Shown here piece by piece: positions 8,947 to 17,376 of a DNA stretch of 33,639 nt; position 1 is the first letter of the stretch, and each line of letters starts with the position of its first letter. The position numbers and the translations under genes were made by a program. Below the pieces are notes generated by a model. That model had not been told where the DNA came from, made no database searches, and saw only the letters and a list, made by a program, of their open reading frames with translations. This stretch comes from Candidatus Heteroruminococcus faecigallinarum (GTDB lineage Bacteria; Bacillota; Clostridia; Oscillospirales; Ruminococcaceae): positions 1 to 33,639 of the forward strand of contig CAJFKV010000021.1 in assembly GCA_904387055.1 (NCBI GenBank), written 5' to 3'.

Positions 8947-10356
8947 ATGGATCGCCTCTTGGCAATGGATACCGCGAAGGAAGCTGCTCTGCTGGAGCAG
9001 GTTCTGGACCAAGCGAAGGATTTTCTCAACAGCCGCGGGGAGCGCTTTGTCGCCCCCCGGCATCCCCGGCAGGCGCCTGCCCCCCTGGCTGAAGAGGGGC
9101 TGGGCGCCCAAGGGGCGCTGGATCTCTTCCGGGAAGTATATGAGGACCACATGCTGGCCAGCAGCGGCCCCCGGTATTTTGGCTTTGTCATCGGCGGCGT
9201 GACGCCGGCCGCCCTCGCGGGCGACTGGCTCACCTCCCTCTACGATCAAAACGCCTTCGGCTATCCGGAGAATGTGGATCGGGACATCGAGGACCAGGTG
9301 GTGGACGCCATCCGCCAGCTGTTGAATCTGAAGGAAGGCTGGTTCGGCAGTCTCTGCTCCGGCGGCACCATGGCCAACTTTGTCGGCCTGGCTACCGCCC
9401 GCCAGTGGATCGGCCGCCAGCTGGGCGTCCCGGTAAGCGAGGAGGGCCTGATGGCCCTGGACAAGGTGAATCTTGTAGGCGGATGCACCCATGCGTCCAC
9501 CTATAAGGCCATCTCCATGCTGGGGATGGGCCGCAAGAATCTCACCGCCATCCCTTGCTATCCCGGCCGCGAAGCGGTGAATCTGGAGCTGCTGGAGGAG
9601 TATCTCCAAACCAAGAAGGGCCAGCCGGTGGTGGTCATCGCCAACCTGGGAACCGCCAACAGCGGCGACTACGACGACATGGCGGCCATCGCCCGGCTGA
9701 AGGAGAAGTACGGCTTCTACCTCCATGTGGATGCCTCGATCATCGGCATTGCCGCCTGCAGCCCCCAGTATGCCCCGATTTTTGAGGGGCTGGAGCAGGC
9801 GGATTCCATCTCGGTGGACGCCCACAAGTGGCTCAACACCACCTACGATGCGGCTTTGCAGCTGACGAAGCACCCGGACCTGCAATACCAGGCCTTTGCC
9901 CAGTCGGCGTCGGCCCCGGGGGCGATGCCGGCCGATTCTCCCCTCTTCAACTTCACTCCGGAAGGGTCCCGCCGGTTCCGGGCGCTGCCCCTCTGGTTCA
10001 GCCTGATGGCCTATGGCCGGAGCGGCTACCGCCAGCTGGTGGAGAGCAACTGCTCGCTGGCCCAGGAGCTGGGCGCCCGGATGGCGGCCACCCCCTATTT
10101 CCGCCTGATGAACGATGTTCGCCTGAACATCGTCTGCTACACCCTGAAGGTGGACAATCCCACCGGCGAGCTGATCAATCGGTTTGCCGCGAGGCTGCGG
10201 GAAAAGGGCGTCACCTATTCCAACACCACCGTGTACAATGGGGTGCCGGCGATCCGCATCTGCCTGAGCAACTACCTGACCACCAAGGAGGATGTGGATC
10301 TGGCCTATGATTCCATCCTGGAAACCGCCCGGGAGTTCCTTCCCGGCCGGGAGTAG
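8947..10356 (+). CDS. PLP-dependent amino-acid decarboxylase (group II)
   Basis: This 469-residue fold-type-I pyridoxal-phosphate enzyme belongs to the glutamate/aromatic amino acid decarboxylase superfamily. Visible residues are SGGTMAN (138-144, phosphate binding), H182 in GGCTHAS (ring stacking), D262 in LHVDAS (pyridine nitrogen) and K294 in SVDAHKW (Schiff base). The length matches bacterial members. It would remove CO2 from an L-amino acid to give an amine, but substrate-determining residues cannot be read safely; tyrosine, glutamate, aspartate, sulfinoalanine and branched-chain types share this fold. It follows the importer genes directly, so a plausible reading is that the importer supplies its substrate. 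The ATG at 8947 has GGGAGG 8 nt upstream. Confidence 0.85.
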   Translation: MDRLLAMDTAKEAALLEQVLDQAKDFLNSRGERFVAPRHPRQAPAPLAEEGLGAQGALDLFREVYEDHMLASSGPRYFGFVIGGVTPAALAGDWLTSLYDQNAFGYPENVDRDIEDQVVDAIRQLLNLKEGWFGSLCSGGTMANFVGLATARQWIGRQLGVPVSEEGLMALDKVNLVGGCTHASTYKAISMLGMGRKNLTAIPCYPGREAVNLELLEEYLQTKKGQPVVVIANLGTANSGDYDDMAAIARLKEKYGFYLHVDASIIGIAACSPQYAPIFEGLEQADSISVDAHKWLNTTYDAALQLTKHPDLQYQAFAQSASAPGAMPADSPLFNFTPEGSRRFRALPLWFSLMAYGRSGYRQLVESNCSLAQELGARMAATPYFRLMNDVRLNIVCYTLKVDNPTGELINRFAARLREKGVTYSNTTVYNGVPAIRICLSNYLTTKEDVDLAYDSILETAREFLPGRE

Positions 10357-10374
10357 AAGGAGGACGAATCGCCC

Positions 10375-10737
10375 ATGGTACGGAGAGAGGGGGAGTACCG
10401 CCGGGAACGGCGGCCTCAGTACCGGGGAGCCCCCGGCGAGGTGCTGGTGGAGCATCTCCTGACCCCGGAGGAGTATTTTCACAAAGGGCGCTTGTTTGCC
10501 CGCTGTACCTTGCAGCCGGGCAGCGGTGTGGGATACCACGAGCACCACGGGGAGATGGAGTCCTTTTACATCCTCTCCGGCCAGGCCCAGGTGACCGACG
10601 AGAAAGGCAACTGTTGTCTTGTGGGTCCGGGGGATACGCTGGTCACTTCCTCGGGGGAGGGACACAGCATCTTGGCAGTGGGGGACGTTCCCCTTGTCTA
10701 CCTGGCGGTGATCTTGTTTCAACATGACCCTGTATAA
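10375..10737 (+). CDS. Small cupin-domain protein
   Basis: This 120-residue single-domain cupin has motif 1 complete: G49 to H55-x-H57, E62 and G69 (YHEHHGEMESFYILSG), which bind a metal. Motif 2 is GDTLVTSSGEGHSI (86-99) with H97. Single-domain cupins act as isomerases, lyases, dioxygenases or small-molecule sensors. It starts 18 nt after the decarboxylase, with GGAGGA upstream, and closes the importer-decarboxylase unit before a hairpin and a new promoter. A role on the same substrate or its amine product is inferred from position only. The N-terminus is unusually arginine-rich. Confidence 0.85.
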   Translation: MVRREGEYRRERRPQYRGAPGEVLVEHLLTPEEYFHKGRLFARCTLQPGSGVGYHEHHGEMESFYILSGQAQVTDEKGNCCLVGPGDTLVTSSGEGHSILAVGDVPLVYLAVILFQHDPV

Positions 10738-10747
10738 GGGGTGAGAG

Positions 10748-10773
10748 CCCGGCGGAGAGAAGTTTCCGCCGGG
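10748..10773 (+). terminator. Hairpin closing the importer-decarboxylase unit
   Basis: A 9-bp perfect stem (CCCGGCGGA / TCCGCCGGG, 8-nt loop) begins 10 nt past the cupin stop. No T-run follows (ACTCTG), so it may mainly stabilise the 3' end, but its position before a fresh promoter supports an operon boundary. Confidence 0.45.
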
Positions 10774-10889
10774 ACTCTGTAACCATTGAAGTGAAATTTA
10801 TTGCATAGTCGGTACGTTTTTTGAGCAGTTTGGGGGGAATCTTCCCTTCTGAACAGCGAGTTTTCTACAAGCGAAAGCCGCCAAATTTG

Positions 10890-10918
10890 TTGACTATGAC
10901 AAGAAAAAGGGCGATAAT
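10890..10918 (+). promoter_or_regulatory. Promoter of the kinase-to-phosphatase operon
   Basis: TTGACT (10890-10895) and GATAAT (10913-10918) are separated by 17 bp, each one base from consensus. It lies 62 nt upstream of the sugar kinase start, in an otherwise AT-richer 240-bp gap. Confidence 0.65.
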
Positions 10919-10980
10919 GGAACCAGAAGAAAAACGCCCGGCGGCTGACCGGATTATGGAAGGAAGGCGGTGTATCCCCC

Positions 10981-12468
10981 ATGAAGAAACCTGTTTTTTT
11001 GGGCGTTGACGCCGGTACCACCAAGATCAAAGCGGCCCTTGTGGACGCGGCGGGCGAGACCCTTTCCCTGGTGAGCCGGGATGCCCAGGTGTTCAAGCCC
11101 CAGGAGGGCTGGTGCGAGATGGATATGGCGGATCTGTGGGTGCAGCTCTGCCGGATCACCGCGCAGCTGAAGGAGGAGGCGCCGGAAGCCTTTGAGGCGG
11201 TTGCCGGCATCGGCATCACCGCCCAGGGAGACGGCCTGTGGGCCATTGACCAGGCGGGGGAGCCGGTGGGGCGCGCCATGCTGTGGAACGACACCCGCGC
11301 CAAGGATCTTGTTCTCCCCCACAAGGCGGAGATCGACCGGTACCTGGTGGAGCACCACGGCACGCCGGTGGTGGTGGGGTCGATGCCCACCTCCCTGGCC
11401 TGGACAAAGGCCAACCGGCCGGAGGACTACCGGCGGATTGCCACCGTCTTCCACTGCAAGGACTGGCTCAACTTCAAGCTGACCGGCATCCGCGCCACCG
11501 ACTACACCGACGGCTCCAACGAGGCCATGGATGTGTTTACCAAGGAGTACCTGCCCCAGGTATTTGACCTGATGGGGCTGCCGGAGGTTTCCGCCATGCG
11601 GACCCCCGCCTATCCCAGCACCCATGTGCTGGGCGGGGTGAGCGGCGAGGCCGCCAAGGCCACCGGCCTGAAAGAGGGCACCCCGGTGATTGTGGGCGCC
11701 ATGGATGTGACGGCGGTTTCCCTGGGGGTGGGCGTTACCCGGCCGGGGGATGGCTGCTCCATTGTGGGGACGACCCTGTCCAACCAGGTGCTGATTCCCC
11801 AGGAACAGGTGGACCACCGGGACACCACCGGCAGCTCCCTCTGTTCCATCCTGCCCGGGTGCTTCATCCGGCAGATGGCCGCCCTCAGCGGCAGCTCCAC
11901 CATCGACTGGGCCCGGTCGATCCTGGTGCCGGGGATGGATTTTGCCCAGATTGAAGAGGGCCTGCGCCAGGTACCGGTGGGGTCCAACGGGGTTCTCTAT
12001 CATCCCTATATCTACGGGGAGCGGACCCCCTTCCGGAACCCGGACGCCTGCGGCGGCTTCTACGGGCTGACCGCCCGGCACACCCGCTTCGACCTGCTGC
12101 GGGGGGTGTACGAGGGGCTGATCCTCTCGATGATGGACTGCTACCGTCATCTCCCCGATACCGACGGGAAGGTCTTCCTTTCCGGCGGCGGCTCCCAGAG
12201 CGACATGCTCTGCCAGATGATTGCCGACGGCCTGGGCAAAGAGGTGAGCCGGCCGGCCGCCAGAGAGCTGGGTATCTACGGCATCGTCTCGGCGGTGAAG
12301 GTGGGAATCGGGTATACCGACGACTACCGCCCGGTGATGGAGGGAGGCTACCAGGCCTTCCGTCCCAACGAGGAGAATCACCGGAAGATGGAAGCCCTCT
12401 ACCCCACCTTTGTGGAGCTGCGGGAATCCATGACGCCCTACTGGGCCAAGCGGGCCCGGGGGCTGTAA
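10981..12468 (+). CDS. FGGY-family carbohydrate kinase
   Basis: This 495-residue kinase of the ribulo/xylulo/glycerol-kinase (FGGY) family has N-terminal DAGTT (10-14) for phosphate binding, WNDTRA near residue 102, a putative catalytic aspartate at about 242 in GAMDVTAVSLGVG, and FLSGGGSQSD (about 399-408) for adenosine binding. It would use ATP to phosphorylate a ketose or polyol. It resembles the xylulose/erythritol/LsrK-like branch more than glycerol kinase, but the exact substrate is not readable. It begins the operon after the promoter at 10890. FGGY kinases of this type often sit with SorC regulators (EryA with EryD, LsrK with LsrR), which fits the two SorC genes in this window. The start ATG has GGAAGG upstream; this weak ribosome site lowers certainty about the exact start slightly. 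Confidence 0.92.
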   Translation: MKKPVFLGVDAGTTKIKAALVDAAGETLSLVSRDAQVFKPQEGWCEMDMADLWVQLCRITAQLKEEAPEAFEAVAGIGITAQGDGLWAIDQAGEPVGRAMLWNDTRAKDLVLPHKAEIDRYLVEHHGTPVVVGSMPTSLAWTKANRPEDYRRIATVFHCKDWLNFKLTGIRATDYTDGSNEAMDVFTKEYLPQVFDLMGLPEVSAMRTPAYPSTHVLGGVSGEAAKATGLKEGTPVIVGAMDVTAVSLGVGVTRPGDGCSIVGTTLSNQVLIPQEQVDHRDTTGSSLCSILPGCFIRQMAALSGSSTIDWARSILVPGMDFAQIEEGLRQVPVGSNGVLYHPYIYGERTPFRNPDACGGFYGLTARHTRFDLLRGVYEGLILSMMDCYRHLPDTDGKVFLSGGGSQSDMLCQMIADGLGKEVSRPAARELGIYGIVSAVKVGIGYTDDYRPVMEGGYQAFRPNEENHRKMEALYPTFVELRESMTPYWAKRARGL

Positions 12469-12533
12469 CCCTCATCCGCGCGTATTCATTGTTCATACAC
12501 AGTCAACCGTACCATTGAAAGGGGATTATTACC

Positions 12534-13571
12534 ATGAAAGCATTGATGAAAACCAAGCTGGAGCCCGGCAATCTGGAATATGTCGACATTCCGATCCCCG
12601 AGCCTGGCCCTGGCCAGATTCGGATGAAGGTGATGCGGGCCAGCATCTGCCAGACCGATAACCTGTATGTCAAGGAGGGCGGTTTTGCTCTTCGGCCTCC
12701 CGTTGTTCTGGGCCATGAGGTGTCCGGCATTGTGGATAAGCTGGGCGAGGGCGTTACCGGCTTCAAGGTGGGCGACCGGGTTCTCACCCAGACCACCTAT
12801 CATGTGTGCGGCCACTGCCGGTACTGCAAGAAGGGCGAGCTGAACCACTGCCCCGAGCGGGAGGGCATCGGCACCAAGGCCAACGGCGGCTTTGCCGAGT
12901 ACTGCGTCAACCGGGCCGAGAGCTTCATGCACATCCCCGACAACATGACCTTTGACCAGGCCGCCATCGTGGAGCCTCTGGCCTGCGGCGTCCATGCGCT
13001 GATGGAGCGGTACAACGTGTCGGCCAACGACGTGGTCGTGGTTCTGGGGCCTGGCCCCATCGGCCTCTTCGCCGCCCAGGTGGCCAAGGCCCAGGGCGCG
13101 CTGGTCATCCTGGCCGGCCTGACCCACGATATGCCCCGGATGGAGATGGCCCGGGATGTGCTGGGCATCGACCGGATTGTGGACCAGGCCAAGGAGGACC
13201 TGATTGAGGTTGCCAAGAGCTACACCGACGGGTACGGCGCCGACGTGGTGGTCGAGGCCACCGGCGTGCGGGCCGCTGTGGACACCGCCATGCTGGTGGT
13301 TCGCCGCCGGGGCGTGTTCATCCCCATGGGCGTCTTCAACTTCCCCATCGAGCTGGACTTCCACAACATCAAGAAGAAGGAGCTGGATGTGTACGGCTCC
13401 CATGCCCAGATCCCCACTTCCTTCGAGAAGGCCATCAAGCTGATTGCCCGGGGCGCCATCAACGTGGATCCCATCATCACCCACGTGCTGCCCATGAGCG
13501 AGTACAAGAAGGGCTTTGAGCTGGTGGACAGCAAGGAGGGCCTGAAGGTCCTGCTGGATCCCTCCAAGTAA
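12534..13571 (+). CDS. Zinc-dependent medium-chain alcohol dehydrogenase
   Basis: This 345-residue MDR-family dehydrogenase keeps the catalytic zinc ligands C39 and H61-E62 (VLGHE) and the four structural zinc cysteines (C92, C95, C98, C106). The Rossmann motif is GPGPIGLFAAQVA, near 172-184. It is unusual in having SICQTDN where ICGTD is standard (Q for G next to the catalytic cysteine). It would interconvert a secondary alcohol or polyol and a ketone with NAD(P). It follows the kinase by 65 nt. A long hairpin lies just downstream. The precise substrate is unknown; sorbitol, threonine and butanediol dehydrogenases are the nearest functional classes. Confidence 0.92.
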   Translation: MKALMKTKLEPGNLEYVDIPIPEPGPGQIRMKVMRASICQTDNLYVKEGGFALRPPVVLGHEVSGIVDKLGEGVTGFKVGDRVLTQTTYHVCGHCRYCKKGELNHCPEREGIGTKANGGFAEYCVNRAESFMHIPDNMTFDQAAIVEPLACGVHALMERYNVSANDVVVVLGPGPIGLFAAQVAKAQGALVILAGLTHDMPRMEMARDVLGIDRIVDQAKEDLIEVAKSYTDGYGADVVVEATGVRAAVDTAMLVVRRRGVFIPMGVFNFPIELDFHNIKKKELDVYGSHAQIPTSFEKAIKLIARGAINVDPIITHVLPMSEYKKGFELVDSKEGLKVLLDPSK

Positions 13572-13595
13572 ACCCAATACAACAAGTACGGCTGT

Positions 13596-13636
13596 GCACA
13601 CACTGGTCCCCCCAAAGGGGGGGATCCGGTGTGTGC
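13596..13636 (+). promoter_or_regulatory. Long intercistronic RNA hairpin
   Basis: GCACACACTGG (13596-13606) pairs with CCGGTGTGTGC (13626-13636, one G-U), and the interior adds CCCCCC with GGGGGG around AAA. No T-run follows. Between the dehydrogenase and the C_GCAxxG gene it may be a processing or mRNA-stability element. The right arm lies 49 nt before the next ribosome site. Confidence 0.6.
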
Positions 13637-13684
13637 CATAGCCATGTGGCAGCCGCCTGTGGTGGGCGGCGGATGGAGGTTCAA

Positions 13685-14599
13685 ATGGAAATCAATCTGA
13701 CCAAGGAGCAGCTGGCGGAGATTGCCGCCGCTGCCAATGCCTATGTGGCCGCCGCCAAGGCGGACCCTGCGCTGGCCCAGCTGGCGCTGGACGAGATTGC
13801 CCAGGGCGTGGGCCAGGCAATGCCTGCGGCGGATTCCCAGTGGGATGCCGCCCGGTGGTGTGCTCCCATGACCCAGGCCGCGGTGCTGGTGCGCCGGGCG
13901 GGATTCTACCCCTATTATCTGGCCCGGGTGATGGGCTGCTACATCGCCGCCAAGGCGGATAAGGGCGCCGACCTGACCCTGGTGGTCCCCCAGGAGACCG
14001 GCCTGCGGTACGAGGTGGAGCTGATCCGGGAGATCATCGAGGCCTGCACCAACCTGTGGGCAGGCGCCCCCCTGGTGCGGGATGCCAAGGAGGTGGCCCT
14101 GATGAAGGCCGCCTACGAGAAGGGCTACTACTACGAAAAGGCCTACCGGGGCTGTGCCCAGTGCACCCTGGCTGCCCTGGCCGACGTGCTGGGCAACCGG
14201 AACGACCATCTCTTCCGCCAGGCCAACATTCTGGCCGCCGGCATGGGGTCCTTTGGGGACGGCGCCTGCGGCGGATATTCGGGCGGGCTGCTCTACCTGG
14301 GCAACTACGCCGGCCGCCGGATCGAGCATTTTGACGGGGACGCGGAGGAGAAGGCCATGTCCATGAAGCTGGCCGAGATGCTCCACACCAAGTTCCTCAA
14401 TACCTATGGCACCATCATCTGCCATGGCATCCACAAGGATATCTTCGGCCGGGCCTTTTTCCTCCTGGATCCGGAGGACAAGAAGGCCTTTGAGGCCGCC
14501 GGCGCCCACAAGGACGACAAGTGCTCGGCTGTGGTGGGCATCGCCTGCGCCTGGGTGGTGGAGATCCTGCTGGATACCAACTTTGTGAAAGCGGAATAA
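13685..14599 (+). CDS. C_GCAxxG_C_C redox protein with uncharacterised N-terminal domain
   Basis: This is a 304-residue protein. The C-terminal half (from about residue 150) matches the putative redox-active C_GCAxxG_C_C family: YRGCAQCTLAALADVLG with C157 and C160, GMGSFGDGACGGYSGGLLYLG, then further cysteines near the end (TIICHGI, KCSAVVGIACAW). The N-terminal 145 residues are helical and alanine-rich and carry no motif I can name, although RWCAPM and VMGCYIAAKA hold two extra cysteines. Family members alone are usually about 130-150 residues, so this is a fusion. The start at 13685 follows GGAGG at 5 nt; an earlier in-frame ATG would fall inside the hairpin and is rejected. Function is unknown; a thiol/metal redox role alongside the downstream CoA-disulfide reductase is possible. 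Confidence 0.8.
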   Translation: MEINLTKEQLAEIAAAANAYVAAAKADPALAQLALDEIAQGVGQAMPAADSQWDAARWCAPMTQAAVLVRRAGFYPYYLARVMGCYIAAKADKGADLTLVVPQETGLRYEVELIREIIEACTNLWAGAPLVRDAKEVALMKAAYEKGYYYEKAYRGCAQCTLAALADVLGNRNDHLFRQANILAAGMGSFGDGACGGYSGGLLYLGNYAGRRIEHFDGDAEEKAMSMKLAEMLHTKFLNTYGTIICHGIHKDIFGRAFFLLDPEDKKAFEAAGAHKDDKCSAVVGIACAWVVEILLDTNFVKAE

Positions 14600-14638
14600 T
14601 CGGGAACTACCCACAGCCAGAAGGGGAGGGGAAGGATC

Positions 14639-15661
14639 ATGAAGCGCTACTCTACCTTAGTAACTGCCCGCCTGGAGCCGGAGGCTCTCAAACAGCTGGA
14701 GCCCTACTGCGATCTGCGGTTTTCCGGCTGGCTGGAGACGGGGACCATCTTTTCCACCCAGGAGATTGAACCCCATCTGGAAGGGGTGGAGATCTTCATC
14801 GACGGGTACGAGAAGGTGACCGAGGAGATGCTTTCCCGCCTTCCCAGCCTGAAGCTGATCGCCTGCTGCCGGGGCAACCCGGTGAACATCGACCTGCAGG
14901 CCGCCGCCCGCCGGGGAATCCCGGTGGTGTACACCCCCGGCCGCAATGCCAACGGGGTGGCGGAGTTTACCATCGGCCTGATGCTGGCGGCCACCCGCCA
15001 CATCGCCCAGGTGTACCATGTGCTGAAGGAGGGGCAGTATCTGGCCTCTCCTGGGGAGGACCTGTGGGAAGAAGCGACAGGCGACGTTGTGTGGGATACG
15101 CCGGGGGAAAACCTCCATACTACCTATGGAGGCTATGAACTGGAAGGACGCACCCTGGGGATTATCGGTTTCGGCCATATCGGCCGGCTGGTGGCGCAAA
15201 AAGCCGCCGCCCTGGGGATGCAGATCTTGGCTTGTGACCCTTACTGTGTGGACGGCGGCGGCCTCGGCCGCCTGGTGCCCCTGGAGGAGCTGCTGGCAGG
15301 GTCGGACATTGTCACCCTCCACTGCAAGGTAACGGCGGAGAACCACCATCTTCTGGGGGAGCGGGAGCTTTCCCAGATGAAGCCTTCCTCTATTTTGATC
15401 AACACCGCCCGGGCGTCCCTGGTGGACCCCCAGGCGCTGGTAAAGGCCCTCCGGGAGGGGTCCATCGCCGGAGCGGCTCTGGACGTATTCTGGAAGGAGC
15501 CCCTGGCGGCCAACCATCCCCTTCTCCAGATGGATCAGGTGCTGGTGACCCCCCACATTGCCGGGGCGTCCCTGGATGTCACCAGGAACCAGTCCCGGAT
15601 GATTGTGGAGGACGTTCTCAACTGGATCGAGGGGAGACCCCTGCTGCGGCAGGCCAACTAA
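14639..15661 (+). CDS. D-2-hydroxyacid dehydrogenase (phosphoglycerate dehydrogenase-like)
   Basis: This 340-residue NAD-dependent enzyme has the nucleotide motif GFGHIGR near 177-183 and the catalytic triad Arg258 (NTARASL), Glu287 (FWKEPL) and His306 (TPHIAGAS). The substrate domain flanks it at both ends. Such enzymes reduce 2-oxoacids to D-2-hydroxyacids or the reverse. An FGGY kinase and a protein of this type are also paired in Bacillus subtilis yoaC-yoaD, so the two may serve one pathway here. An insertion around 140-165 (GDVVWDTPGENLHTT) is longer than in simple D-lactate dehydrogenases. It starts 39 nt after the preceding gene, with GGGGAGGGGA upstream. Confidence 0.92.
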   Translation: MKRYSTLVTARLEPEALKQLEPYCDLRFSGWLETGTIFSTQEIEPHLEGVEIFIDGYEKVTEEMLSRLPSLKLIACCRGNPVNIDLQAAARRGIPVVYTPGRNANGVAEFTIGLMLAATRHIAQVYHVLKEGQYLASPGEDLWEEATGDVVWDTPGENLHTTYGGYELEGRTLGIIGFGHIGRLVAQKAAALGMQILACDPYCVDGGGLGRLVPLEELLAGSDIVTLHCKVTAENHHLLGERELSQMKPSSILINTARASLVDPQALVKALREGSIAGAALDVFWKEPLAANHPLLQMDQVLVTPHIAGASLDVTRNQSRMIVEDVLNWIEGRPLLRQAN

Positions 15662-15691
15662 CCGGACAGGTTCCGGCGGGAGGATGAATGG

Positions 15692-17344
15692 ATGAGCAAG
15701 AAGATCGTCATTGTAGGCGGAGTGGCCGGCGGCGCCACGGCGGCGGCCCGCCTGCGGCGGCTGGATGAAAGCCTGGAGATTGTGCTGCTGGAGCAGGACG
15801 GGCATGTTTCCTATGCCAACTGCGGCCTGCCCTACCACATCGGCGGGGTGATCCCGGAGGAGAAAAGCCTCCTGGTGCAGACCGCCCAGGGGCTGCGGAA
15901 CCGGTATCACATCGATGTGCGCACCGGCAGCCGGGTAACCGGGGTGGACGGCGCCCACAAGACGGTGCGGGTGGAGGCAGCCGGCCGGGAATATGAAGAG
16001 AGCTACGATGTTCTCCTGCTTTCCCCCGGCAGCGAGCCGGTCCGCCCGCCGGTGCCCGGCGTGGACCTGCCCAAGGTGGTCACCCTGCGCACCATCGCCG
16101 ACACCCAGCGGATCCGGGACCTTTGTTCCGGCGGAAAGGTGGGGCAGGCGACGGTGGTCGGCGGCGGATTCATCGGCCTGGAGATGGCGGAGAACCTCCG
16201 CCGCCTGGGGGTGGAGGTCACCCTGGTGGAGGCCGCTCCCCATGTGATGCCCCCCATGGACGGGGACCTGTCGGTCCTGCTGGAAGCCGAGCTGGAGAAA
16301 CACGGGGTAGAGCTGGTGCTGGGGGATGGGCTCCATGCCATCCACGAAGAAGGAGGCTCCCTCCTGGTGGAGACCGAGAAGGGCTACCAGGTGGGGGCGG
16401 ATCTGGTGGTGCTGGCGGTGGGCGTCCGCCCGGCGACCGCCTTCCTGGAGGGGTCGGGAATCGACCTGGGCCCCCGGGGCCACATCATTGTGGACGACCA
16501 GCTCCGCACCAACCTGCCCGATGTGTATGCGGTGGGGGATGCCATCCAGGTGAAGGATTTCGTCACCGGGACCATTGTAGCGGTTCCCCTGGCGGGGCCG
16601 GCCAATAAGCAGGGCCGGGTGGCTGCCGACGTGATCTGCGGGCGGGACAGCCACTACGAGGCGGCGCAGGGCACCTCCATTTTGAAGGTGTTTGACCTGA
16701 CCGGCGCCTGCACCGGCCTCAACGAGCGGACCCTGAAGGCGCTGGAGATTCCCTATTTGAAGGCGGTGACCCATGCCCCTTCCCACGCGGGATACTATCC
16801 CGGAGCGACCCCCATCACCTGCAAGCTCCTCTTCAGCCACCAGGGCCAGATCCTGGGCTGCCAGATGGTGGGCCGGGAAGGGGTGGACAAGCGGATGGAC
16901 GTGGTGGCCACCGCCATGCGGCTGGACGCCCATGTGACCGAGCTGGCCGACCTGGAGCTGGCCTATGCGCCCCCCTTCTCCTCTGCCAAGGACCCGGTGA
17001 ATGTGCTGGGATATATGGCCGAGGACCTGCTCAACGGCACCGCCAAGAGTGTGGACTGGGAGGAGGCCCTGAACCGGGATTACGACCGGTCCGTCCTGCT
17101 GGATGTGCGCACCGTCAGGGAGGCGGAGGCCGGCCGGGTCAACGGATCGGTGAACATCCCGGTGGACGAGCTGCGCGGCCGGATGGGCGAGCTGGATAAG
17201 GACAAGAAGCTGTATGTCTACTGCGGCATCGGCCTGCGGGGCTATGTGGCCTGCCGGATGCTGACCCAGGCGGGCTTTGACGCGGTCAATGTTGCCGGTG
17301 GATATACCAGCTACACGGCCCAGCAGATGGAGAACAAGCAGTAA
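15692..17344 (+). CDS. CoA-disulfide reductase with C-terminal rhodanese domain
   Basis: This 550-residue FAD/NAD(P)H oxidoreductase has FAD-binding GGVAGGATAAA (9-19), the single active-site cysteine C44 in SYANCGLPYHIGG, the NAD-binding GGGFIGLEMAENL near 156-168, and DVYAVGDA. A rhodanese domain fills about 460-548, with catalytic C511 in YVYCGIGLRG. Enzymes with this architecture reduce CoA disulfide or CoA persulfide, or polysulfide, and the rhodanese cysteine can carry sulfane sulfur. It lies between a hydroxyacid dehydrogenase and an aldolase on one strand with short gaps (30-32 nt), so it is part of the same transcript. Why a sulfur/CoA redox enzyme sits in a sugar cluster is unclear; protection from persulfides or thiol-adduct handling is possible. 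Confidence 0.93.
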   Translation: MSKKIVIVGGVAGGATAAARLRRLDESLEIVLLEQDGHVSYANCGLPYHIGGVIPEEKSLLVQTAQGLRNRYHIDVRTGSRVTGVDGAHKTVRVEAAGREYEESYDVLLLSPGSEPVRPPVPGVDLPKVVTLRTIADTQRIRDLCSGGKVGQATVVGGGFIGLEMAENLRRLGVEVTLVEAAPHVMPPMDGDLSVLLEAELEKHGVELVLGDGLHAIHEEGGSLLVETEKGYQVGADLVVLAVGVRPATAFLEGSGIDLGPRGHIIVDDQLRTNLPDVYAVGDAIQVKDFVTGTIVAVPLAGPANKQGRVAADVICGRDSHYEAAQGTSILKVFDLTGACTGLNERTLKALEIPYLKAVTHAPSHAGYYPGATPITCKLLFSHQGQILGCQMVGREGVDKRMDVVATAMRLDAHVTELADLELAYAPPFSSAKDPVNVLGYMAEDLLNGTAKSVDWEEALNRDYDRSVLLDVRTVREAEAGRVNGSVNIPVDELRGRMGELDKDKKLYVYCGIGLRGYVACRMLTQAGFDAVNVAGGYTSYTAQQMENKQ

Positions 17345-17376
17345 CAGCCGTCCTTGCAGAAGGAGGGAACCAGGCA

